Shown: positions 10,830-20,329 of the stretch, piece by piece
Numbering within the stretch: position 1 is the stretch's first letter
Layout of the letters: each line of letters begins with the position of its first letter
Source: Torymus aiolomorphi
Taxonomy: Eukaryota > Arthropoda > Insecta > Hymenoptera > Torymidae
Assembly (NCBI GenBank): GCA_036365515.1
Contig: CM070876.1
Coordinates: forward strand, 136,297,894 to 136,361,893
Reading direction: 5' to 3'
Length of the DNA: 64,000 nt
Program-made: the position numbers and the translations under genes
Notes under the pieces: model-generated
Told to the model about the DNA's origin: nothing
Seen by the model: only the letters and a program-made list of their open reading frames with translations
Databases searched by the model: none

Positions 10830-11075
10830 TCACTTTTTGAGTTGATTGACCTTGCCGTTCATACTGTTTTTTTGTGCTGTGATATGTAACATTTCAGATA
10901 ATAATCTTTTACTTAAATTACTTTCATTGTCTAAAATTTTTACCTTGTCGAAGTTTATTGAATGTTTACTGTTACTGATATGGTTGAAAATCGCTGATTT
11001 GTTTCTTTTATGCCGGCAGTCGGCTTTGTGTTCTTTTACTCTTGTATTTAAGGAGGTTTGTCCAAGTTGGAACGT
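10830..11075 (-). pseudogene. GIY-YIG endonuclease, C-terminal piece
   Basis: On the minus strand this encodes QLGQTSLNTRVKEHKADC, then SAIFNHISNSKHSINFDKVK and ILDNESNLSKRLLSEMLHI, the pattern of the Penelope GIY-YIG domain. The Arg of NTRVKEHK and the later Glu of SEMLHI are candidate catalytic residues by family position. It lies about 550 bp from the first piece of the same domain. In Penelope elements this endonuclease nicks the target for primed reverse transcription. Confidence 0.78.
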
Positions 11076-11615
11076 ATCAAGAATCAACGTCACCCCGCAC
11101 CGCGCGCACAGGTTTGCTCGAATGGTGTCCCCACTCTTGTAGTCAGAGCGCGTGTTTATACGAGACTGACAACATACGCATAGCTTCGTGCCGTCTGTGA
11201 GCGTGCACACAGAGCGGCGCTCGTCTGTTTGTTCCCCCACCGCTCCAGCGTCGTCTGCACGCACGGCCGTACACCTAAAATTCCATACTTTCAACTACAA
11301 TATCTGAAAAACGGTGAAGCTAGGATCTCTGAACTTGTAATATGATATTCTAATTATTGATCTTAATAACATATTAGTTTTTCAGACAAACGCTAAATGT
11401 ATCTTTGAAGTTATAGACTGAATCGATCTTTCGCGCGTGCGCGTCCCATAAGACGCCGTGTTAAAATGTTCAACTTTGCCGTTTAATATCTCAATAACGG
11501 TGAAGCTAGGCTCTTTTTTCTGAGAATATGATATAGATGATGATGTCACGTACACGTGACGAAAGTTTCAGACTTCCCCCAAATAAACTCAAAATCGGAT
11601 GAACCCCCTTAAACT
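11076..11615. other. ~540-bp segment splitting the endonuclease
   Basis: Unrelated to the Penelope coding region. It includes a GC-rich part (11090-11270) and two diverged copies of a phrase containing cggtgaagctagg (about 11315 and 11503). The contiguous 154-aa minus-strand frame through its GC-rich end is an accidental fusion with the endonuclease. No clear terminal repeats or target duplication were found, so its origin is unknown. Confidence 0.45.
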
Positions 11616-12520
11616 ACGTGAAGTTTGGCCAACGTACGTGGCATCGCATGTTTTACAATCGATTTTATAAATTACATTGGTTTTCTCAGTATGTTGACAT
11701 TTATTTTTACCTAATCTTATTAAACAATTAAACTTATTAATGGTTTTGTAAACTGGTGTAATGTATAATTTACGTAAAGCTTTGCGCAGTTCGTTATCTA
11801 TTTGTTTCGTAAAAGGTAAAATGATACGTTTTAATCTATTGGTGTTACGTCTAAGAATATTTTTATTGTTGTTATTATATAAATGTTTTTTAATGTGTTT
11901 TTCTATGAAATCTGGAGGGCATTGGTTGCTAATAAGAAATTGTTTAATAAGTTTTATATTTTGTTGGTGAAATTTTTCATCAGCTAGTTTCGTTGATCTA
12001 TCAACAAGATCACAAATTAGGCCTATTTTTGTGGCTATTGGATGATGTGAATTGTAGTTTAGAAATCTACCTTAAAAAGTAGGTTTTCTGTACCAGTCTA
12101 AGCTAATTGTATTGTCATTATTTTTAATTATTGACGAGTCTAGGAAGATAATTCTATTATTAGTTGATTTTTCTGTAGTAAATTGTAAGAAGTTACTGTA
12201 GCTATTAAATATTTTTTGTGTATAATCTATTTTTTGTTTTGGTACGCATAATAAAATGTCATCGACATATGTAAAATAAAAAGGGACCTGGAATTCAAGT
12301 TTATGTAGAACGTCATTTTCTAAATATTGCATGACTATATCAACTAGGATAGGGCTGATGGGATTTCCCATAGCTCATCCAAAAATTTCTTTATAATATC
12401 TATTGTTGAATTGCAAAAAATTATTATTAAGTATAAAGTTTATGGCGTTTATGAAATCATAAGAAGTTAAATTAATTTTGTTAAACAACTGTGGCCAACG
12501 TTTTTCAATGGTATTTTCAA
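11616..12520 (-). pseudogene. Penelope-type reverse transcriptase and start of GIY-YIG
   Basis: Reading right to left on the minus strand: an RW...F...INAINFIL block, a Y-KEIFG block, then MGNPISPILVDIVMQYLEND, FYFTYVDDILLC (catalytic YVDD intact), RIIFLDSSI and LDWYRKPTF. This series distinguishes Penelope RTs from retroviral and LINE RTs. A stop precedes MGNP and another follows KPTF; the thumb and linker then continue (IRLGKNK, YKIDCKTC) to TYVGQTSRSL, the first motif of the GIY-YIG domain, where it is cut. The N-terminus of the RT is missing. Confidence 0.85.
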
Positions 12521-12568
12521 AGTATTTTGTTAAAAATTTTTACTTAATTTATTTAATAAACTTTAGCT

Positions 12569-12602
12569 CTGATGAGGATCATAGTGAAGTGATCGAAACG
12601 TC
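12569..12602 (+). ncRNA. Hammerhead ribozyme-like motif in Penelope pLTR
   Basis: Contains CTGATGA (12569-12575), a stem-loop whose GATCA and TGATC can pair, then CGAAAC and GTC. These are the conserved boxes of a type I hammerhead with a very short third stem, as described for Penelope-like pLTRs. One extra G lies between the first box and the stem, so folding must be tested. It is on the strand opposite to the element's coding strand, as expected from the inverted pLTR. Confidence 0.55.
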
Positions 12603-12705
12603 GGTGAAAAAATTACACACTTGAGTGTTGTTTATTTCACCACTTTCCTCAAAAATTAATGGACAGTGCGACCAGGAATATCAATAAATTAATATTAATA
12701 AAGCA

Positions 12706-13194
12706 TTCTTCCGCTAAGTCTTTCGTATGCCTATTTAAATTTATTATTTTAAGTAATTGATTGATGTAGATATTTTTTTTCTTATGTAGTTTAATAGTAA
12801 TTGCTAATCTAGAAGCTTTATAGTTACTTTAAATTAGTAAAAGATATTACCATGAATTTTCTTGTCATGATCCGACTAAGGATATATTTTATTACAAGAG
12901 CCACATGTGCATTTTAATCAGTTATTCAGCCATATATCATGGTTGCTTGATTTTTTCTCTTTATAGGGCTTTTGGCCTGTTCTAGGATAGTGGCAGGTAC
13001 TTTTGTTATGAAAAAGGTACTCTCCTGAATTTTTTGATCATCGATCGAAGTCTTATTTTTGCATATTTCAAGTTTTAAAATAGCTCTAGCATAATTCAAA
13101 TTGGATCCAATGGGTTTGAGAATAGTTTATTTCAAAAATTTTGAACATTTTCTAAAAAATGGTGTATATTGTCCCTATATGAAAAATGTACCCC
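12706..13194. other. AT-rich interior of the 6.1-kb transposon
   Basis: Between the Penelope-like element and the right inverted arm. No frame or repeat stands out. Confidence 0.5.
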
Positions 13195-14241
13195 TGAGGA
13201 GCTATAAAGCATTGATAAAAGGCAAAAATTGCAAAAAAAGCTAAAATGACCAAGGTTGACCCTTTGCCACTCAAAAACTATGAATGAAAAAAATCTGAAA
13301 AAATTCAGGGTAACTTATGAGATGGTTACGAAGTTATTTAGGTGGTTACGGAAGAAAAAAAATTTTGATCTCTCGATTGCCCCGAGAACGACCTATATAT
13401 ATGTCCTATTCTTATTCTTAATATGAACTTCCCTGATCGTTCGATTACTTTGAAATTTTTTAGCCGTAAATCGTGATCCAGAAAAATGTGAAAAACTTTG
13501 AGTGCATAAACTTACATGTCTGTTATTTATCTAATATTTTTTAGAAAGTGTTAGAGCATTTTACTTGAGATACGGATCAAAATAACCTCAAAAACCTGAT
13601 TTTAAGCGGTAAATGCATGATTTTTCGATTGTAATAACAATTTAGAAATTTTTTTAGCACTGAAGATGACCTTTAAAAAATCTGAAAAAATTCAAGGACA
13701 TGTATATATGAGTCTTCTATATACCGCAATTTTTTCATGAATTTTAAGAACATCTTTCGAGTTATACATGAAAAAATGCAAAAATAACCTAAAAAGTAGG
13801 ATTTTTCGCATTTTTCAAGATGGCGCACCATTAAAATTGGTCAAAAAACTATTGGAGTGTTTAGAAAAAAGTAGAATAAGTAACTTAAAACAAAAAAATC
13901 AGATTTATGTATCTTTGTTTTTAAATAATAACGATTTTCATTTTTTTAGAATTTGTTTGACCTTCAAGATGGCCTTCGAAGTGTCCACAAAAATTCGTGT
14001 GTATTTACTATTACTTCAGGTGTTACTCAGAATTTTTTCAGATTTTTTCTATTGCACATTTCAGAAATAAAAATTATTATGTAAAAACACGACTTTTTTG
14101 AGGTTAGGTCAGTACGGGAAGGGGTTCGGAAGAAAGTGGCGGAGCGAAACCCACTTTTTTTAGTGTCCAAAAAAATATATGCAGTTTATTTTCCAAAAGC
14201 CGAGCAAGGGCATTTTGACCATTATAATGGGAGATACCCTT
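13195..14241 (-). repeat. Right ~1.05-kb terminal inverted repeat
   Basis: Reverse-complement partner of 8130-9080. It carries about 75 bp (roughly 13610-13685) absent from the left arm. The 100-aa frame at 13768-14070 and the first ~35 residues of the frame from 14136 are accidental readings of this repeat. Confidence 0.85.
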
Positions 14242-14243
14242 TA

Positions 14244-14815
14244 AAAGGAAAATCATTAGATAAAAATACTGAATTATTAATCAAAAGTAAAAACATAAAG
14301 CCAAAACTATCATTTACAAAAGATAATATAGATATAATAAATATAGAGAATAAAAAACCATTCATGTTATACATAGATATGTCCGTATCATGTAAATTAA
14401 TAAAGGAAAATTTAGCGAAATTATTTAATCAATTAAAAGAATTATTAGTTACTAAGAATATATGTATTTATAGTATTTCTAAGGATATAGAAATTTTAAA
14501 TATAAGTTGGCTAGAAATAGAGGGAATGTTAAGAGAAATATTTAATAATACAAATATAAAAGTAATAATATGTCTAAATAATATTGAACACGTAAAAATT
14601 GAAGACAGAGATAGAGTCTTCGAAATGTATCATTCCTCTGCGATAGAAGGACATTCAGATGTAAATCGAACGTACAATAGACTTAAGGAAAAATAGTTTT
14701 TGGAAAATTTTAAATCGGACATTCAAAATAGAATTAAAAATTATGATGATTGTCAAAGAAATAAATTAAAACGAAAAAAGACCTATGATTATTACAAGCA
14801 AAAATTTGATATGTA
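14244..14815 (+). pseudogene. Pre-integrase region and integrase HHCC zinc domain
   Basis: This is the continuation of the Gypsy Pol after the 6.1-kb insertion, in frame with 7941-8127. After a Lys/Ile-rich linker it reaches YHSSAIEGHSDVNRTYNRLK, then a stop at 14694. The next residues in the same region (FKSDIQNRIKNYDDCQRNK) complete a His-His-Cys-Cys zinc-binding domain typical of integrase N-termini, with the first Cys replaced by Asp. The catalytic D,D-35-E core is not found downstream, so the integrase has been lost. Confidence 0.78.
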
Positions 14816-15847
14816 AAAATGATGTGTTATTAAATAATAAAATTATTTAATATAATTATTTAGTCGCAAAATAGGAAACATTGCAGGGATCAATTTAATA
14901 ACTTATTAATCTATCTATCTTTGAATAAGAAATTATAGAACTAATCTAAAAGAAAAAGAAATAAAATCATTCCTAAACCATTCAATCCTAACAAAAATAA
15001 TTTGACTGTAATTTTATGCAAAATCAGATTGTATTTGCCTACAAAAATTGTTCGCACTCAGAAAAGAAATTTCATGAAGGGTTCAGGAATAAATGAAAGA
15101 AATAATTCAGGTAGCTATATTGACATTGCTAAGACTAAAAAGATATATGTATTAGAAGTGATCAGTTCAGCCATGTACTAACATGATCCTCCTATAAGAT
15201 ACACTATTCTGCACTGTATTGAGTAGAAGAACTATCTCCTCTAACGCACTGCGTACTCTCTAATGCAAATATGTGAATGCTACTCATGCCAGGAAAAAAA
15301 ATCTTGAGTTCTAAAATGAACATTGAAATGGCTGAAAATTTACAGGAAAAAAGGTAATACAATGATGCATAAGAGCAATAACAAGTCATCAAACATCAAA
15401 CACCCTTTCATCAAACATAATTACATTACCAATATAATTAAATTTTTCTTTTGGAAATAATTACAATTTTTCTGAGTATACAGTTGTTAAAATATTTTTA
15501 TAATAATAGTACCAAAAGCCCTTCAACGTTATCCTACCTAAACAAAGAGAAATAAAACAAATATATCTTGTGCCAAATATCTCCGCAGGGAGGGAAGTGA
15601 ATGATCACTTGAATCATTCCCTATATATTTCTCCTTATCTTGTATTCACTACAGAATTATTTAATATATACATTATTTAAAAAATTAGTCAATCAATTGT
15701 AATTTATGTAAATACTGCAAAACAAAATATCCTTTGGCTTTAGAGTTTAACGATTATTAATACAAAAATTTTAATTGTGCGAAATTCTACATACAGTCAA
15801 GGTATATATCTCTATGCAAAATTCTAATGCAACCATATTAATTAATG
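14816..15847. other. Decayed Gypsy 3' region, no gene seen
   Basis: AT-rich and stop-dense in all frames. By position it should contain the integrase core, but I see no DDE motifs. It ends at the giant foldback insertion, and its continuation after the insertion starts at 25657. Confidence 0.5.
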
Positions 15848-15851
15848 ATAT

Positions 15852-17560
15852 CGACGCCCCCTGTTCATAGAATGCCAACTCAAATGTGAGTGCATCAAAA
15901 TTCTAATTGGCCCGGTCGTGCAATATTATTCTAATTGAAAATTTCAAGCAATAAAAGTCTAATTACCGAAAATTTGGGCAACAGAATTCTAACTCAAAAT
16001 TTCATGCAATAAAAGTCTAACTCCCAATGAAATGCATTCAAATTCTTATTCACAAAGAATTCATTATAATGCTGACTCGCGCGAGAGTACATTATCATGC
16101 TCATTCAAATATCTACGCATTATAATTCTACTTCAAGCGAATATACAATATAATGCTTACTCAAGAGAGCATAAAAGTTTTCAAGTTTCGCAACTACATA
16201 ATAAATGTTTAAAGTCGTAATTTTATTTATATTACCTGAATTATCGATAATACATGAATGATTAGTTGTTATTATATTTCTTGAATTTCCTGCTTTATCG
16301 ACCAAAATTATTATCTTGTTGAATTTTTCATAAGAAAGGCTATTTTTCTACCTAATACGTGAATATAAAATTTATTGTTATTAGGCTATCGTTAATGTTT
16401 GAATTCAAAACTTCGTAGGATGACAGATTATTACATTGCGGAGTGTAACTACCTCCTTATAAATAATATCATAAATCGGTATATTTATTTTCATAGTATG
16501 AAATTTCTTTTGTCGTCATTCACAAAAAATAAAATAGACTAATCTGCAGAATTACTAGTAAGTAATTAATAAGGCATCACTTATGAAGGTAAGTGATGAT
16601 TATTGTAAAATCCAACAACATGATTTCAATCATTGAATAATATGAAATTTTTAAAAACATCATTTCTAAACCCAAATGGGCGAGGGAAGCCAGTTCCTCG
16701 CAGGAATGTGGAGGTATGCCGACAGGCTACTTATTAAACTGTCGATACGTGCGCCCCCCTTCCACTTTTTTTTTTACTTCATTGGAGAATCGAAATCAGT
16801 TCGATTATTCCAGATTTCGCGATTGTTCATAGATAAAATAGATTATGACGAATGCTCAAATTTTATAAGGGAAACCCAAGTAGTCGGGGAGAAGTCAGTT
16901 ACACGCAAAAAGTGAAAGCACTCAGTCGGGCTATAAATAAAGTTTGAATCAAATAATTTCTAAGTCTTCAAACGCGGAGACAACAAGTTTCACGCAGAAA
17001 AGCGGTAGCGCGCCCACGGGCTATCGATGATATTTTCAATAAAATAATTTCGACACCCAAATAGGCAGGGGAGCCATCTTCACACAGGAAAGTGGAAGCA
17101 AGCCAACTAAATTGACGCAATAAACAAAAAAGTATGGCTGCGATGCTCGTCTATGAAAGTTCGCCTTCTCGTACATTTATGCTACCTTCATTTTTGGCGG
17201 AGATCTTTTTATATAAGCAAAAGAACGCATGTAGAGTTCGTCGTCAAAAACACGCCACTTAGCATATTTTAGTAACCTTCATTTGGAAGCAATGTTTTTG
17301 CTTTGTAAAAGCAGCACGCGTACGTAGCAGCTTCAAAGGCGCAACATCTCGCATGATTATTGTTTAGCTTCCTTCATATAGGAGCCGAATTATCGTTTTA
17401 TAAAAGTAGACGCACGCGTACAAAGATCACATTCGAGGGAAAGTTTCCAGACATATTTCTACTACATTCACTTTTGGCAGTGAATTTCTTTTATACGTGA
17501 GAAACACGCGTGCGAAACTCTTATTCGAGATCACCTTTATGGTATCGCAATTAATGAGAA
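15852..17560 (+). repeat. Outer part of left foldback arm
   Basis: Reverse complement of about 24075-25652. It holds short repeated phrases (ttctaattgg, ttctaattga, tctaactc), the block with cgagggaagccagttcctcg at 16680, and diverged early repeat units of ~95 bp from about 17100. Frames at 16676-16915 and 24721-24960 encode the same peptide on opposite strands only because the arms are inverted copies. Confidence 0.85.
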
Positions 17561-20105
17561 GTTACTTCGTTTTTTAAATGCGAGCGCACACGTACGGAGC
17601 GTTCCCGTGTTCACTGGCATCTCTAAGCGACCTTTTTCATAGCGGCCATTATTTATTATACAAGCGAACACAGGCGCGCGAAGCACGTCATCAAAATCAC
17701 CTTTACGCTACTGCGATGTTTAAGGAGGGTTTTCGTTTTATAAAAGCGGACGCACGCGTACGAAGTCGTATCCGTATCTGCGTCCTGACATCTCCAAGCT
17801 ACCTTTTTTCGGCGGTGATTTTCGTATATACAAGCATATACACGCGTCCGAAGTTTGTCTTTGACATCAGATTTCCGCCATCGCGAATTTTTCAGGCGGG
17901 TTTTCGTTTTATAAAAGCGGGTACACGCGTACGATATAGTCGTCTCCGTGCCTGCGTCATGGCATCTCAAAGCTACCTTTTTTCGGCGGCGATTTTCTTT
18001 TACACGAGAAAATACTCGCGTCCGAAGCTCGCTTCGACTTCAGATTTACGCTATCCCGATTTTTAAAAAGTGTTTTCTTTTTATTACAGCGGGCGCACGC
18101 GTCCAAAGCTCACCTTCGAGTGGGAGCTTCCTGGCATTTCTAAGCTAGCTTTTTCTTAACAGTAATTTTTTATTATACAAGCGGATACAGGTGCGCGAAG
18201 CTCGGCTTCGAGATCAGATTTTCGCCATCGCGATTTTTAAGAAGGCTTTTCTTTTTATAAAAGCGGGCGCACGCGTCCGGAGTCGTCTCCGTGTCTGCGT
18301 CATGGCATCTCTAAGCTACCTTTTTTCGGCGGTGATTTTCGTATATACAAGTATATGCACGCGTCCGAAGCTCGTCTTTAACATCAGATTCCCGCCATCG
18401 CGAATTTTTAAGGTGGGTTTTCGTTTTATAAAATCCGGTGCACGCGTACGTTATAGTCGTCTCCGTGCCTGCGTCATGGCATCTCAAAGCTACCTTTTTT
18501 GGGCGGTGATTTTCTTTTACACGAGAAAATACACGCGTCCGAAGCTCGTCTTCGACTCCAGATTTACGCTATCCCGATTTTTAAAAAGTGTTTTCTTTTT
18601 ATTACAGCGGGCGCACGCGTCCAAAGCTCACCTTCGAGTGGGAGCTTCCTGGCATTTCTAAGCTACCTTTTTCTTAACGGTAATTTTTTATTATACAAGC
18701 GGATACAGGTGCGCGGAGCTCGGCTTCGAGATCAGATTTTCGCCATCGCGATTTTTAAGAAGGGTTTTCTTTTTATAAAAGCGGGCGCACGCGTCCGGAG
18801 TCATCTCCGTGTCTGCATCATGGCAACTCTAAGCTACCTTTTTTCGGCGATGATTTTCGTATATACAAGCATATGCACGCGTCCGAAGCTCGTCTTTGAC
18901 ATCAGATTTTCGCCATCGCGAATTTTTAAGGCGGGTTTTCGTTTTATAAAAGCAGGTGCACGCTTACGTTATAGTCGTCTCCGTGTCTGCGTCATGGTAT
19001 CTCCAAGCTACCTTTCTTTAACTGTGATTTTCGTATATACAAGCATATGCACGCGTCCGAAGCTCGTCTTCGACGTCAAATTTACGCTATTCCTTTTTTT
19101 AAGAAGTGTTTTCTTTTTTTTAAAGCGGGCGCACGGGTCCAAAGCTCGCCTTCGAATGGGAGTGTCCTGGCATTTCTAAGCTACCTTTTTCTTAACGGTA
19201 ATTTTTTATTATACAAGCGGATACAGGTGCGCGAAGCTCGGCTTCGAGATCAGACTTTCGCCATCGCGATTTTTAAGAAGGGTTTTCTTTTTATAAAAGC
19301 GGGCGCACGCGTCCGGAGTCGTCTCCGTGTCTGCGTCATGGCATCTCTAAGCTACCTTTTTTAGGCGGTGATTTTTGTATATACAAGCATATGCACGCGT
19401 CCGAAGCTCGTCTTTGGAATCAGATTTCCGCCATCGCGAATTTTTAAGGCGGGTTTTCGTTTTATAAAAGCGATCGCACGCGTACGTTATAGTCGTCTCC
19501 TTGTCTGCGTCATGGTATCTCCAAGCTACCTTTCTTTAACTGTGATTTTCATATATACAAGCATATGCACGCGTCCGAAGCTCGTCTTCGACGTCAAATT
19601 TACGCTATCCCGTTTTTGAAAAAGTGTTTTCTTTTTTTTAAAGCGGGCGCACGGGTCCAAAGCTCGCCTTCGAGTGGGAGCTTCCTGGCATTTCTAAGCT
19701 ACCTTTTTTTAACAGTAATTTTGTATTATACAAGCGGGTACACGAAGCTCATCTTCGATATCAGATTTCCGCCATCGCGATTTTTAAGAAGGGTTTTCTT
19801 TTTATAAAAGCGAGCACACGCGTCCGGAGTCGTCTCCGTGTCTGCGTCATGGCATCTTTAAGCTGCCTTTTTTCGGCGGTAATATTCTTTTACGTGAGAA
19901 AATACAGGCGCGCGAAGCTCGTTTTTGAGATTACATTTACGCTATCGTGAGTTTTGAGGAGTTATTACGTTTTTTAAAAACGGGCGCACGAGGTCGATGT
20001 CGTCTCCGTGTCCACGTTCCGGCATTTGTAAGCTACCTTTCTTTTAGCGCTGACTCTCTTTTATACGATAAATACACTCCCACGAGCTCGTCTTATGTAC
20101 AAAAG
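17560..20105 (+). repeat. Satellite-like array, left arm (~172-bp monomer, ~517-bp higher-order unit)
   Basis: The phrase agctacctttttt recurs every ~172 bp from about 17625 to 20030, giving roughly 15 monomers. Three monomer types alternate, so close matches recur every ~517 bp (catggcatctcaaagctacc at about 17958 and 18475; catggtatctccaagctacc at about 18993 and 19510). Most monomers hold a palindromic gaagctcg/cttcga core and a TATA-like ttttataaaagcg followed by a CpG-rich cgcacgcgt. The 80-226 aa frames here are just the repeat translated. Confidence 0.9.
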
Positions 20106-20329
20106 TTAAATTCGCACATTTTTTTTTTTATTTAAGCCTGCTCAAAATTGATCTTTGCGCAATGGAGGTATGACAAAATTTATTTCATTTTAACCTTTAA
20201 TAAAATATCTGATATGTTACCATTGCCTAATTAATTGTAAATAATTCAAATGCGTAAAAAACTCAATAATTGATTTATTAACATCTTTTTGACAACACAA
20301 AAGATATTTCATAATATTAGTCAGTCGGT
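20106..20329. other. Junction between left array and transposase gene 3' end
   Basis: AT-rich and without coding potential. On the minus strand it would be the 3' untranslated part of the transposase-like gene. A minus-strand AATAAA reads from ttatta at about 20276. Confidence 0.45.

Larger units (their letters stand above)
9688..12705 (-). mobile_element. Penelope-like retroelement with inverted pLTRs
   Basis: Inverted copies of a ~170-bp sequence bound it: 9688-9879 and about 12530-12705, sharing CACTGTCCATTAATTTTTGA and the ctctgatgaggatc block. Between them, on the minus strand, lie a Penelope-type RT and a GIY-YIG endonuclease, the diagnostic pair for Penelope-like elements. Inverted partial LTRs are also typical. 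The element was inserted into the 6.1-kb DNA transposon and later received a solo LTR at 9880-10459. The RT start is truncated and the endonuclease is split, so it is dead. Confidence 0.82.
8130..14241. mobile_element. 6.1-kb DNA transposon with ~1-kb inverted ends
   Basis: The ends match as inverted repeats of about 1 kb: 8130-9080 against 13195-14241, both reading inward from AAGGGYATCTCCCATTATAA. TA lies at 8128-8129 and 14242-14243. Deleting the element plus one TA rejoins the host retrotransposon frame exactly, so the borders are certain. The right arm has about 75 extra bases near 13610-13685. No transposase was found inside; the interior holds a small MITE (9083-9401), a Penelope-like element and AT-rich DNA. 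It is therefore non-autonomous or has lost its gene. TA targets with long ends suggest the Tc1/mariner supergroup or a relative, but this is not proven. Confidence 0.85.

Noticed and set aside
10846..11142. 98-aa plus-strand hydrophobic frame
   Set aside because: It is the opposite strand of the Penelope GIY-YIG endonuclease, and the hydrophobicity comes from the Asn/Lys-rich sense strand.
17578..19807. Long overlapping frames (80-226 aa) with recurring peptides in the left array
   Set aside because: They are the ~172-bp satellite monomer read in rotating frames; the same peptides appear on the opposite strand in the right arm, and there is no start context or domain.
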